This document shows, piece by piece, positions 1-8,999 of a DNA stretch of 30,059 nt (its first letter is position 1; each line of letters starts with the position of its first letter). Source of the stretch: Podochytrium sp. JEL0797 (Eukaryota; Chytridiomycota; Chytridiomycetes; Chytridiales; Chytriomycetaceae); NCBI GenBank assembly GCA_027596195.1, contig JADGJG010000221.1:1-30059 (forward strand). Direction: 5' to 3'. The notes under the pieces were generated by a model, which was given only the letters and a program-made list of their open reading frames with translations, was not told the origin of the DNA and ran no database searches. The position numbers and the translations under genes are program-made.

Positions 1-2
1 TG

Positions 3-880
3 GAACAGCCGAGTCCGAAGGAGCACGTGAAGGAGTTGAAGTGCGGTGTGTGCGGGAAACAATACAAATTGGCAGGGGTGAGATCGCTGTTCTGTGGCCC
101 CAACTGCTGTCCATATAGTGCTTACCCATCTCTACAGGCGTTGGCAAAACACGTGGCAAATGGAATTCACGAATCAATTTCTGCGCGCTCGGATCAGTCG
201 GATGGATATTGCCCCATCTGCAGCAAGCTCTTCAAGAACAGACGCGTGAGTTTCCTACATCTTGATTTTGTTCAAAACTTGATAGCTAAAATCCCAAACC
301 GTAACCCCAGTCTTTGTCCACTCACATTGAAAAGCGTGCCTGCCGTCCAAAACCCGCGACTCCACCATCCTACAACTGTGGCTTCTGCTCCACTTCTTTC
401 CCTCATTACATGGACCTCGTGAATCACAGACGCGAGAACCCAATCCACAAACATCACAGATGTCCCCACTGCCCCCGTACCTTAGCCACTTCCAGCCGTT
501 TACAAAACCACATACGCATTCACACCGGTGAAACCCCATACCCCTGCGCCACATGTGGCCAATCGTTCAAAACCCTCCAAGCTCTACACCTTCACGAAGC
601 AAAGCACATGGATGTCCTTCCCCATGTATGTGAGACTTGTGGGATTGGATTCGCAACTTCATGCCATTTGAAGAGACACAGACTCGTGCATTCGAAGGAG
701 AAGGCGTATCAGTGCGCGTTTTGTGACAAGGCGTATAGCCGGCCCGAATATTTGCGCGATCATCACAACACGCACACGGGCGAGGAGACGGTCGCGTGTT
801 TGGTAGATGGGTGCGAGAAGACATTTGCGACACGTCAGCGGCTGAGGACTCACGCACAAAAAGTTCATGGGGGCAAGTGA
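3..880 (+). CDS. C2H2 zinc-finger protein ZnF-A (5' partial), eight fingers
   Basis: Probable DNA-binding regulator. The exons I can place are 3-77, 138-245 and 311-880 (stop 878-880). The frame is open to the left edge and the first codon there is not ATG, so the N-terminus lies outside the window. Introns 78-137 (GTGAGA..CAG) and 246-310 (GTGAGT..CAG) are supported because removing each one rebuilds a zinc finger: C-GV-C..H-X5-H for finger 1 and C-PI-C..H-X5-C for finger 2. The last exon holds six more fingers: C-GF-C, C-PH-C, C-AT-C, C-ET-C, C-AF-C and a C-X4-C finger near the C-terminus, which ends KVHGGK. Linkers such as HTGE are present but degenerate. The visible part is 250 residues. 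It is convergent with the DJ-1 gene and has a truncated inverted copy at 19206-19774. The DNA target is unknown. Confidence 0.88.
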
Positions 881-1187
881 ATTTGGGAGGGGAAGGGGGC
901 AGTAGGTCTGCGGAATCGCAAACAAGGAGGGTTTCTGAAAATTAGATTAAAAGAAATAAGGATGGGGGGTCGAGGTCCCACTTAAATCCACCTCCATCCT
1001 CGCTGGTTCTTGCCGGCGCAGACCTTCTAAATGTCTGTTGTCGGCCGGCCGATTTTTTGATTTAACTGGTCCCCCTAAAACTGACCCGTGTGGCATGGGT
1101 CGGTTTTTGTAAGGTGATTCGTGCTGTTGTGCGGTCATCATAGGTATTCAGATTCAATTCTTCTTTATTCCTATGCAATGATGATAA
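881..1187. other. Intergenic segment with two hairpins, not matched in the second duplication copy
   Basis: This is the 307 bp between the convergent ZnF-A and DJ-1 stops. The matching interval in the inverted copy is only about 115 bp, and similarity stops soon after each stop codon, so roughly 200 bp is specific to this copy. It holds an imperfect hairpin (1013-1023 with 1033-1044, one bulge) around an FseI-type GGCCGGCC palindrome, and an 11-bp stem (1077-1087 with 1097-1107, one T-G mismatch, 9-nt loop). I see no coding potential. It could be divergent 3'-UTR or a small inserted element; I cannot tell which. Confidence 0.5.
1164..1169 (-). terminator. Poly(A) signal of DJ-1 copy 1
   Basis: AATAAA on the minus strand, 18 nt past the DJ-1 stop. 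The same AATAAAGAAGAATT context is kept after copy 2, at about 19110. Confidence 0.6.
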
Positions 1188-1766
1188 TTAAACAATAATA
1201 GTTCCCTTTTCGAACAGCATCGGCTCCGCAACACCCTGCGCAACCTCGGCACCCTTCAACTTCTTGACGACCGAAAGCGCAAAATGCGCCGCCGTCGCTG
1301 GTCCACGGCTCGTGATCACATTTCCATCCACCACAACGCGATCTTCAGAGTAAGACTTGAACCACGTGGTTTGAATATCCTCAGCAATGCAGCCCGGGTA
1401 CGAAGTGATCGTCTTTCCCTTCGCGACTTGAGCAGGAGCCAACGCCATGGGCGATGCGCAGACAGCTGCAATCACTTTTCCTTGGGCCTCAAACTCGCGC
1501 AACATTGATTGGAGGCGAGCGTCGGATGAAAACGCCATGGCGGCTGCGTATCCCCCGGGAAGAACAATGGCGTCAAAGTCAGAGACGGAGGTTTCTTTCA
1601 GGAGCTCATCAGCCACGATGGTGATGCCTTCTTGACAGACGACGGTAGTAGAGTCTCCGAGGGACGCGAGAGTGACTTTGATTTGGCCGCGGCGGAGAAT
1701 GTCTACGCAGGTGACAGTTTCGAGGTCTTCGCTTCCAGTGGTGAGGACGACAAGTGCAGAGGCCAT
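1188..1766 (-). CDS. DJ-1: DJ-1/PARK7-family protein, copy 1
   Basis: A 192-residue single-exon protein of the DJ-1/PfpI superfamily (glutamine-amidotransferase-like fold). Family members act as oxidative-stress sensors, protein or nucleotide deglycases, or glutathione-independent glyoxalases, in the cytosol and organelles. The nucleophile elbow AAVCASP puts the catalytic Cys at residue 103 (human Cys106). GSEDLETV supplies the conserved Glu at residue 16 (human Glu18). VLPGGYAAA and SRGPAT are further family signatures. Where human DJ-1 has His126, this protein has Tyr (TSYPG), so the third position of the classical site is not conserved. The open frame extends 37 codons further upstream, but alignment with the family and a TATA box inside that extension favour ATG at 1766. 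It differs from copy 2 (18513-19091) at only about eight residues. Confidence 0.95.
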   Translation of the reverse strand: MASALVVLTTGSEDLETVTCVDILRRGQIKVTLASLGDSTTVVCQEGITIVADELLKETSVSDFDAIVLPGGYAAAMAFSSDARLQSMLREFEAQGKVIAAVCASPMALAPAQVAKGKTITSYPGCIAEDIQTTWFKSYSEDRVVVDGNVITSRGPATAAHFALSVVKKLKGAEVAQGVAEPMLFEKGTIIV

Positions 1767-1817
1767 TTTTGAAATAGTATAGGGTTGATGGAATGAAGGA
1801 GAGAGTTTTCTTTCTCC

Positions 1818-1824
1818 TTTTATA
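1818..1824 (-). promoter_or_regulatory. TATA box of DJ-1 copy 1
   Basis: TATAAAA on the minus strand, about 52 nt before the ATG at 1766. The same TGTATAAA context and spacing recur before copy 2. Confidence 0.7.
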
Positions 1825-1842
1825 CATTTTTCGGGCGAAGCG

Positions 1843-1938
1843 CAATTCAAATCAAATGTGACTGGGCGACTTGGCACTCAAAATTGCACCGCAAAAAACG
1901 GTCACTCTCATCATTTTGTTTTTGTTTGATTTGAATTG
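1843..1938 (-). promoter_or_regulatory. Promoter inverted repeat of DJ-1 copy 1
   Basis: CAATTCAAATCAAA at 1843-1856 and its exact reverse complement at 1925-1938 flank about 70 bp of conserved promoter. The block between them (GCGACTTGGCACTCAAA, then GCACCGCAAAAAACGGTCACT) is also kept upstream of copy 2. The position upstream of the TATA box suggests paired binding sites for one factor. The factor is unknown. Confidence 0.5.
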
Positions 1939-2074
1939 ACCTGCATTTTCTTCGAAATTCAACTTGCTTGCCGCACAATTGGTTTCGGGAGATGGAAGAC
2001 AAATTTGCATGTCAAGGTACTGATGCAGAAGATGAATAATAATGTATAAGATTATGGTAAGAGAATCCCATCTA

Positions 2075-5000
2075 CTAAGGCAGCACAAGGTACATGCAAC
2101 TTCCAATAAATCTCAACACACTCAGCACCGCTACACTGTACAAAATCACAACCACATATGGATTATCGCTGCTATTTGGATAGACATTCAAATATTGCGC
2201 AATCTCTTCCGTCGTCATGACCATAATCAGCACTGCGTTACTGCTCAACCAAAACAACACAACCCGCGTTCGAAACAGTTTGAAAAAGTCTTCACGGTCA
2301 AACGCGGGAGCAGCCGATCTTCGGAACCACGAGAACCGTTTCGGTGTGGGTTTGGTGGAAAGATCGGCTAGAAGCACGTCATAGAGCGCGTCAATATCGC
2401 TTTGGTTGGTGGGGAGGTCGGTGGTGCAAACGGTTTTCCCTGTCGCGGCATTCTTGTTGATTTGGACGGGACTCGGGTCGATGGTTTTGGAGGTCGATCC
2501 TTTGGTTCCCCAGGAAACGTCGTGGATGTTGCAGACTGGAAAGAATCGATTTTAAAATGATGAAACGAATGGAAAAATTGAACGGCTCACATGCATACAC
2601 CATGAGGATGTTGATGAATGACGGCATCAACAGGAGATACTGAATCAACGATGTGAACATGTGAAAAGGATCGCAATAGAGAAATGACGCGAGAAAATAC
2701 ACCCCGTAAGTGCATGCGAGCGACAAAATCATGTTGATGAGAATGGGAGCTTGAACTGCAGAACTGAATTCACTGTTCCATTGATCAGCGGTTCTTGGAA
2801 AGGAGTAATACATGGAATAACCCGTCATGTATAGCAGACCCGCCATGATGACAGCAAAGAGGAGGAAGCAGGCTGTGTAGAGTGTTTTGGAGGCCTGGGG
2901 GCGGTTTCCGAGACTTGAGAGAAAGACCAGAATAATGGCATACAGGTATAATTGTTTGAATGCAATGAAAATGGGACCTCCATATCCGTGAAAGGGATCG
3001 AGTTGCGGATTCGAAGCTATGGCAGTGTTGCTGACAACGCTGTTTCCCAGGAACACTGAAAAGTTATATGAAAGTTAGGTAAATTCGATGAATTCAAATG
3101 AGAAAGAAACGAACCAAACACGAGGTACATATTTCCCAACGCGAACCAATTAAAAATCAGATTCACCAGGTTGTACAATCCCTGCACCATGAACATCATC
3201 TTCTTTCCCAAAGGATGATTGCTCCGAATCAGAATTTGGTGGCAGTTCACGAGCGCGTGGACTCCAGCGAAAAAGCTCCCGTTCAACCATCTTCTTCGTT
3301 GACTGATAAACTCTGCCACCGAATCCGGCACATCCGTTTCTGCTTTCGCTTTCCGGACGTATTTGAGAACCCATGCTTGCCCGCGTTTGCTGACGAGTTC
3401 GAAACAGAGAATGCGGTCCTCGGCGAGATACATGTTGGCTTTCGAAATATCGCCGCCATCGTGCAACGTTTCACCCATGAAATACTTTTCCAAGGGGCCT
3501 ATTCCCTTCTCATCGTTTTGGAGAGCTTTGTAGCGGTAAGCAGAGAATGCTCCAGGGAGGACGGAGATGAAACCGAAACAGGATTCGAACGGTTTGTCGA
3601 GAATATTCGAAATTCTGTAGGCTGGTTAGACCAACTGGTCGCTAGAACTACCAGCAATACTCAACTTGTACTCGAAATTCTGAGCTGCTACTAGTGGGTT
3701 CCACAACTTGCTCCACCCGCATCCCAATTCAACATAAATCTCACCACATGCCCCACCCACATTCGGATTCTTATTAAACGCCTTCCACAAATGATATATA
3801 CTTCGGTCCGTTGGTTTTGTTCCCACATCCAGCAAGATGCAAACCTGGAAAAAGGTTGATCAAAATCAGCACGCATTTGGGTCCACGGAAATTCAAACTC
3901 TTACCTCTGGCTTCAACAGCCTCCCAAACGCGTTGAAAAACCAGCGATGAGAGTTGATCTTTTTCGCATTCCGTTCCTTCAAACAAAAGATAATCTGGAC
4001 CGGCGGCAAATTCTTTTCCAGCAAACAGTCGCTCTTGCTTCCTCTCACAGTCTGGTGCGAGTTTGGCTCAACGAGTATCTGTGTGGTGTACTCAAAAATG
4101 TGAGCCGTCGTGGGAGTTCCATTGACACTTGTTTTGATGATTCCGTCTTGATACGCGCCCATGATTCCGAGCACCGTGAGTGTGCGCTTGTGGATTTTCT
4201 CTCTTCCATCAGCAACAACGCACACGACGATTTTCTTCCATCCATCGGGGCCCCAGACTGAGGATCGTCGCTTTGAACAGAGGTATGCGATGTTGCGCAC
4301 GACTGCCTTCCAGGTTTTTGTGAACAGAAGCTCGTCTTCACTGTCATGGTTTGGGTTTGGGCAGTTAGAAGGTTGAGCCGTGGATGAAATGCATTCATAC
4401 TCAACTTGTACATCGTAATGACGATAAATATCTCTGTTTTTCTGTCCAAGTCTTGTGCGCGGAGGCTGAACAAAAAATTTGAGGATCCCGCGGACACGAT
4501 GAATGACAAACCAAACTTACCGATATCCCTTTGACGCAAAGTCGTTCGGATCACATGTTGCAGCCGTGTCTATTTTTCGGGATTTTCAAAAATGATTCCC
4601 AATGCAACTGTCTTTCAAACTTACATCTCAAATACGTAAACTCTCTCGAATCATCCACCACAGAGCTCGTAACCAAGTTCCTAACAGATCTCGAGCTCTC
4701 CTTGACAGCCTCTTGATTTTCAGGAACCGCGTTGTTTGGAGAAAGGCCGAACAACGCCGAAGCAATCTGGGTCCATACATCCGAAGAGTCGTCATCCACG
4801 ACGGGAGTAGTTCCATGCATATCTCGCTGATCGCGATCGTTGATGGACACAACTGTATCGTTGCTCCCCCACGCGCGTCTAGCGGATTCTGCGGTTCCCG
4901 GAGAACACCCATTTAGCGCGAGCACTTTCTCTGGAACGGGAATATCGACGACAAAGTTCCCCATTGTTGCCAATTCCACTGTTTTAACAGTCTTGTGGCG

Positions 5001-5633
5001 AAAAAAGAGTTGCGGATCCGAAATCAAGGGAGTGATGGACTCGTACAAATTCGCAATGAAATTGGAAGGTTGCGGTCTGTATTGCTGTTGCTGTAAAGGA
5101 TAGCACTGCTGAGGTGACATGAATTGCTGTTGCTGGGGTTGAGGCGAGTACTGTTGTTGGAATTGAGAGGGTGGATACGAAGGTGCTTGCGGGTATGGCG
5201 GTTGCTGACAAAACTGGCCCAAATAGGTGACGTTTTGCTGCGTCGATGGGATCGCAAGCAGAGTGGGTGCATTCCTTATTTGACGCGATGGGGAGCCTCG
5301 GCGAGATGGTGAAGGCGAATGCGACCTTGTCGCGCTCCCGTCGAGAATGGACGCGCCAAGAGCGAGAGGCGACGGCGGCGGTGCTACGGAACTGCTGGTT
5401 CCGGTCGGTGAATAATGTTTTGGGGAGGATCGATGCTTTCTACCGCTGCTGGTGTGAGGGTGGTGATTGTTTGGTTTTTTGACAGGGCTTCCAGTTCCGT
5501 TCGCAGTGAGATACGAAGAGCCCAGAAGAAGTGGTGACGGTGGGGGTACCGCAAAACTATTGTTTCCATTCGGTGAGTTATGCTGCGGGGAAGCGCGCTG
5601 TTTTTTGCCGTTGTTTGGGTGTTGCTGGGACAT
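2075..5633 (-). CDS. CHS: Chitin synthase, division 1 (GT2), eight exons
   Basis: Plasma-membrane enzyme that polymerises UDP-GlcNAc into chitin for the cell wall. Exons in transcription order: 5633-4625, 4569-4521, 4465-4406, 4340-3905, 3844-3666, 3614-3115, 3055-2591, 2535-2075. Together they encode 1052 residues, and every junction restores a family motif. Residues 1-220 are Pro/Gln/Ser-rich and disordered. The chitin-synthase N-domain follows ([25 protein letters not shown]), then [23 protein letters not shown] (Asp524), [10 protein letters not shown] (597-606), AEDR (642-645) and the acceptor/processivity motif QRRRW (683-687). Multiple C-terminal membrane spans come after that, with the division-1 signature DVSWGTKG (905-912). 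Three introns start GTTGAG or GTTCGT. The gene is divergent from ZnF-B. I cannot decide between classes I, II and III. Confidence 0.97.
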
Positions 5634-5969
5634 TTTGACAGTTTTGTTTGCGTGTCTCGAAACGAGAGAGCAATCAAATTTGACGAACCTTTTACAGCTC
5701 TAATCGAGGAATCTTAAAATGCGTTCCATTGGGTCTTAAAATGATCTCTCTCTGTTAACTTTGATCTAAGAGAAATCTGGACTGCGGAAATGGAAAAAAA
5801 AGGCAAATTACCCTTGATCTTGGAAGATTTAAAATGCTATCTTTTCCTATCTCATTGAATTTGACTCGATTAACCTCCGTTCTGACCTCCTTCGTTTTTC
5901 TTTTCAGGCCACATCGCAAATTTCAGGACCAAAAAAAACAAAAAAACAACCAATCCTGATCCTTGGTCA
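5634..5969. promoter_or_regulatory. Shared upstream region of chitin synthase and ZnF-B
   Basis: 336 bp between two divergent start codons. It is AT-rich, with homopurine and oligo-A runs near 5790-5800 and 5930-5946. I see no convincing TATA box or other motif in it. It must carry both promoters unless one gene has an untranslated first exon elsewhere. Confidence 0.5.
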
Positions 5970-7467
5970 ATGAGCTCTCCACCTCCTCCACCACTACCAC
6001 CACCTTCCGACTCCGACTCGGACGATTCGCATCCACTCCCCTCAAGGGAAACCTCACCCACAGCCGAGTCGCCCGCCGATCCCGACAAGCCTCGGGTCCA
6101 TCGCAAGCGACAACGGCCTGCCGATTATTCGCCAACCATCTTTGAATGTCTCCAATGCGGCAAAACGTTTACGGATCGAAAGGTTTGGATGCGATCGCTT
6201 TTTTGGGATTGGGGGCATGAAAAAGGGGTTGTTTGTTTTTTATGACCTGGCCCAATTTCAAAAAAAAACAGCCTTTGTTGAAACACCTGCAAAAGAGAGA
6301 CCATCAACCGGAATACATTGAAGCAAAGAGGTTGGAGGCAGAAGCGAAAAGACAACGGAAAATCCCTGTCGCTGTGGTTCGTGGGCTGTTTTCTTCTTAT
6401 CACTTATTAATCAAAAATTTGCGGTTTCAGGTCACGACCGAGCCCAAAGCAGTGAAGGAAGCACAGAAAAATGCAAATTATCACTACAAGAAGGTGGCAG
6501 AGGGGATTGAGTGTCCGCAGTGCTTCAAACGATTCAGCTCGGAAGGGGTCGGTGACTTTTTGATTTCGAGCTCACAAAACCGGATTTTAAGTGTATTTAC
6601 ACCCGCTAGTTTCTCGCAAGGCATTTGCGGTATCAAGGAAACCACGGTGGGAAGCAAGCTTCGAAACCCGCTCTGGCAAATTCAACACCAAATGTGGTGC
6701 GTTGTTTCTTTCGTTTCGAGCCATGATGTCGTATTAAATCTTCCTATTTTCTTTTCACAGGCGGCTACCAAGCCGGAATATCAGCCGTCGGAGAATGATT
6801 CTCACTTTGAGTTTGAGGCCGCTTCTGAAACCGCGACCATAATCGAATCGCATTCTGCTGAATCACCCGAGACTAAATCCCCTTCGAGTGCATCCCGCGA
6901 GACTCCTTCAGTCGATACGCCAGCCTTAGGTGGCGATTGCCTTAAATGCGGCGGGCATTACGATTCGGCAGCGGTAACCAGTGATTTGTTGGTCATGTCC
7001 GAAATTCTAAACACCCACCCCTCTCCCCACAGAACTTTGCACTTCATATCAAGTGGGGAATCTGCGACCAACCACCCTCCCAACCTGCCACTCCCGCCGT
7101 CAATTCCCCTTCTCCCCCCCCAACCTCAAATACCCCACCCAACCGCGACCCCTCCTTCGACCCAACACCCCTCGACCAAGAACCACCTCTCTCCACCAAC
7201 GAAAAATCACTCACCTGCGAAACCTGCGGCGCCGTCTTCAAATTCCACCACAAACTCATGAAACACGAACGCGTGCATACTGGCAAGAAACTGTACACGT
7301 GTGAAGTGTGTGGACGCGGGTTCAACGCGGCGAGTTATTTGCGGGATCATCTCAATACACACACGGGGGCGGAGCCGTATGAGTGTTTGGAGTGTGGGGC
7401 CACGTTCAAGAAGGGGGATGGGTTGAGGTATCACCGGCGCACAGTGCATGAGGGGTTCAAGAAGTGA
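5970..7467 (+). CDS. C2H2 zinc-finger protein ZnF-B, six exons, six fingers
   Basis: Probable DNA-binding regulator of 389 residues. Exons: 5970-6182, 6272-6376, 6431-6547, 6610-6696, 6761-6973, 7033-7467. The N-terminus is Pro/Ser/Asp-rich, with a basic patch (HRKRQR) before the first finger. Fingers 1-3 only appear after splicing: CLQCGKTFTDRK+PLLKH..H, CPQCFKRFSSEG+FLARH..H and CLKCGGHYDSAA+NFALH..C. Each is cut by a phase-0 intron at the same residue. Three ordinary tandem fingers follow in the last exon (C-ET-C, C-EV-C, C-LE-C), joined by HTGK and HTGA linkers. The intron 6377-6430 is 54 nt and in frame, so it could be retained without a frameshift; it is the least certain one. Donors are unusual (GTTTGG, GTTCGT, GTCGGT). 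It resembles ZnF-A and ZnF-C in architecture. Confidence 0.9.
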
Positions 7468-7534
7468 AAAACAGTATGGATGGATCTGCGAACTGAAGGA
7501 GAACGCTTTTTTTGCTTACTTTTTGTTTGTTTGA

Positions 7535-7960
7535 CTACCCAGCTCGCATCATAAGCCCACTGAAAGTAATAAAGTGTTGAGTATCATCTTTCGTCTCGCC
7601 AACACCGACGGTCTGCCACCAGAATCCCTTGAACACATCCTCTCGAACTGGAAAGATGCTTCCACGCGTCCCAAAGTCCTTTGTACCTTCCCCCATTCGT
7701 CCAAATAAGTCATCATCATTCTCCAGTTTGGCGAAACCTGCACCCCGAGTTACTTTCGATGGACGTGGACGGCCGCGTGTTGCGATTCGGCAGTTTTTCC
7801 AAACCCTTGTCGGCGGGGTGAGAGTGGGTTGGGTGTCGGGTCCCAAGGTGCCCTTCTACCGCATTGCGTTGTATACGCAAGTGTCAATACTTCCCGCGTC
7901 GGGAACTCATGGTTCATTCATACTTTCCACTCGCGTTTTGGTGCCAGCCATTCTTTCCGA
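7535..7960 (-). CDS. Possible small gene of unknown function
   Basis: An open frame of about 100 codons ends at a TAG at 7535-7537, 67 bp from the convergent ZnF-B stop. Its translation is protein-like, with aromatic/glycine patches such as FKGFWWQTVGVGETKDDTQ. It has no upstream in-frame ATG. A plausible first exon starts at an ATG near 7960 (MAGTKTR) and would join through an intron GTGGAA..GGTAG of about 76 nt, giving roughly 112 residues. I recognise no family. It may also be a fragment of a decayed gene. Confidence 0.35.
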
Positions 7961-8028
7961 ATCCCAAAAACGCAACACCCTGCCCGGCACAGCAGCCAAT
8001 GAGGAAAGGGACCGATGCACTTTTTTTC

Positions 8029-8034
8029 TTTATT
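8029..8034 (-). terminator. Poly(A) signal of ZnF-D
   Basis: AATAAA on the minus strand, 12 nt beyond the ZnF-D stop, followed by an A-rich tract. Confidence 0.5.
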
Positions 8035-8045
8035 TTCTACAGCAA

Positions 8046-8738
8046 TTACATTTTGCACTTTCGCTCGTGCTTCTTCAAATTAGACAACTGTGAGCTTCGA
8101 TGTTCGCAATACTGGCAGCCATAGGGCTTTTCGCCCGTGTGTTTCAGCTTATGCTTTCTGAGGCTGCTGGGGTCTGAGCAAGCATATTCACACTCAGAGC
8201 ATTTGAACGGTTTCTCTCCCGTGTGTGTACGCATGTGCAACCTCAGGTGGCTTGATCGCGTGGATGCATATGCACACTCAGAGCATCTTAACGGCTTCTC
8301 TCCTGTGTGACTTCGCATGTGTCTTCTGAGGCCGCCCGATGTCGAGCAAGTAAAGTCACAGTCGGAGCATTCGAACGGCTTGTCTCCCGTATGAGTGCGC
8401 ATATGCGTTTTGAGGTGGCCCGATTGCGTGCAAGAATACTCGCATTGACCACACTTGAATGGCTTCTCGCCCGAATGTGATCGTTGATGCTTGTTCATGC
8501 CACCTCGGTGGTTGGTTGAGTAGGAGCAAGTAAGGCAAGTGAAGCGAGCTGTGGCAGTGGAACTGACAGGAGCCTCGGAGTAAGCCGGAGAGGAAGCTGC
8601 GGGATCGGCGGGTTCGATGTTGGACTCAACGGTGTCACCGTGGCAAGCATTGATGTTGGATCCGTCATTTCGATGCATGGAAGGGGAGCTTGACGGGGTG
8701 TCAAGGAGTTCGCCCATGGGAGTGGCCGAGGGAGGCAT
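8046..8738 (-). CDS. Intronless C2H2 protein ZnF-D, six tandem fingers
   Basis: A 230-residue probable DNA-binding protein. The N-terminal ~65 residues are Ser/Pro/Ala-rich and disordered. Six fingers of the C-X2-C-X12-H-X3-H type follow, with classical HTGEKPF linkers. Several have the YS/YA/FT residue pair after the second Cys (CSYST, CEYSC, CDFTC, CAYAS, CEYAC). The last finger ends H-X3-C (KKHERKC). ATG at 8738 is the first in frame; four earlier codons in the open frame start at TTG. Unlike ZnF-A, -B and -C, no finger is split by an intron. A decayed, internally deleted copy lies immediately upstream. ZnF-E at 20366 has the same finger style and is probably a relative. Confidence 0.9.
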   Translation of the reverse strand: MPPSATPMGELLDTPSSSPSMHRNDGSNINACHGDTVESNIEPADPAASSPAYSEAPVSSTATARFTCLTCSYSTNHRGGMNKHQRSHSGEKPFKCGQCEYSCTQSGHLKTHMRTHTGDKPFECSDCDFTCSTSGGLRRHMRSHTGEKPLRCSECAYASTRSSHLRLHMRTHTGEKPFKCSECEYACSDPSSLRKHKLKHTGEKPYGCQYCEHRSSQLSNLKKHERKCKM

Positions 8739-8814
8739 TATTGAGAGCAAGGTCCCAAAGCTTTTTTTGAAGGTCCGAATGGGCGCAGTAACCTTCTTTT
8801 CACCACCAAGCTTC

Positions 8815-8999
8815 CTTTACCTCTTCACTCATCCTTCTTCAAATCAGATGAGGGCGCCTCTGTCTTTGAATACGTATTCACACTCAGAGCATGTGAACGT
8901 GCCTTTTTGAGATGTTGAGTAAGAGCATTGGAAGCACATGAAGCAAGTTGCGGCAGTGATAAGAGTTATGAAGCGTAGAAAAGAAGCTGCGGGATCAAT
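8815..8999 (-). pseudogene. Decayed tandem copy of ZnF-D
   Basis: Read on the minus strand from 8999, this matches ZnF-D from its GATCCCGCAGCTTC stretch into the start of finger 1 (the relic reads FQCSYST, the gene CLTCSYST). It then jumps to a late finger half (FTCSECEYVFKD) and meets a TGA at 8847-8845. Beyond that stop the similarity resumes with the last ZnF-D finger (TTTGAAGAAGGATGAGTGAA against TTTGAAGAAGCACGAGCGAA). Most of fingers 1 to 5 is missing. It begins only about 76 bp upstream of the ZnF-D start, so the ZnF-D promoter is squeezed between them or lies inside the relic. Confidence 0.75.

Larger units (their letters stand above)
304..1967 (+). repeat. Large inverted duplication, left arm
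   Basis: This stretch runs from the end of ZnF-A intron 2 through its last exon, the intergenic gap, DJ-1 and the DJ-1 promoter. It recurs in reverse orientation at about 18313-19785. The outer edge lies just past the CTTGC that ends the promoter similarity at 1967; the other edge is near the ZnF-A intron 2 acceptor at 310. DJ-1 is about 92% identical by eye over the part compared, the zinc-finger part is less similar, and the ZnF/DJ-1 gap differs in length by about 200 bp. Confidence 0.88.

Noticed and set aside
1766..1877. N-terminal extension of DJ-1 (37 codons) in both copies
   Set aside because: The extension covers the TATA box and a pyrimidine-rich leader, and DJ-1 proteins start at the inner Met. 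Its persistence in both copies follows from the recent duplication.
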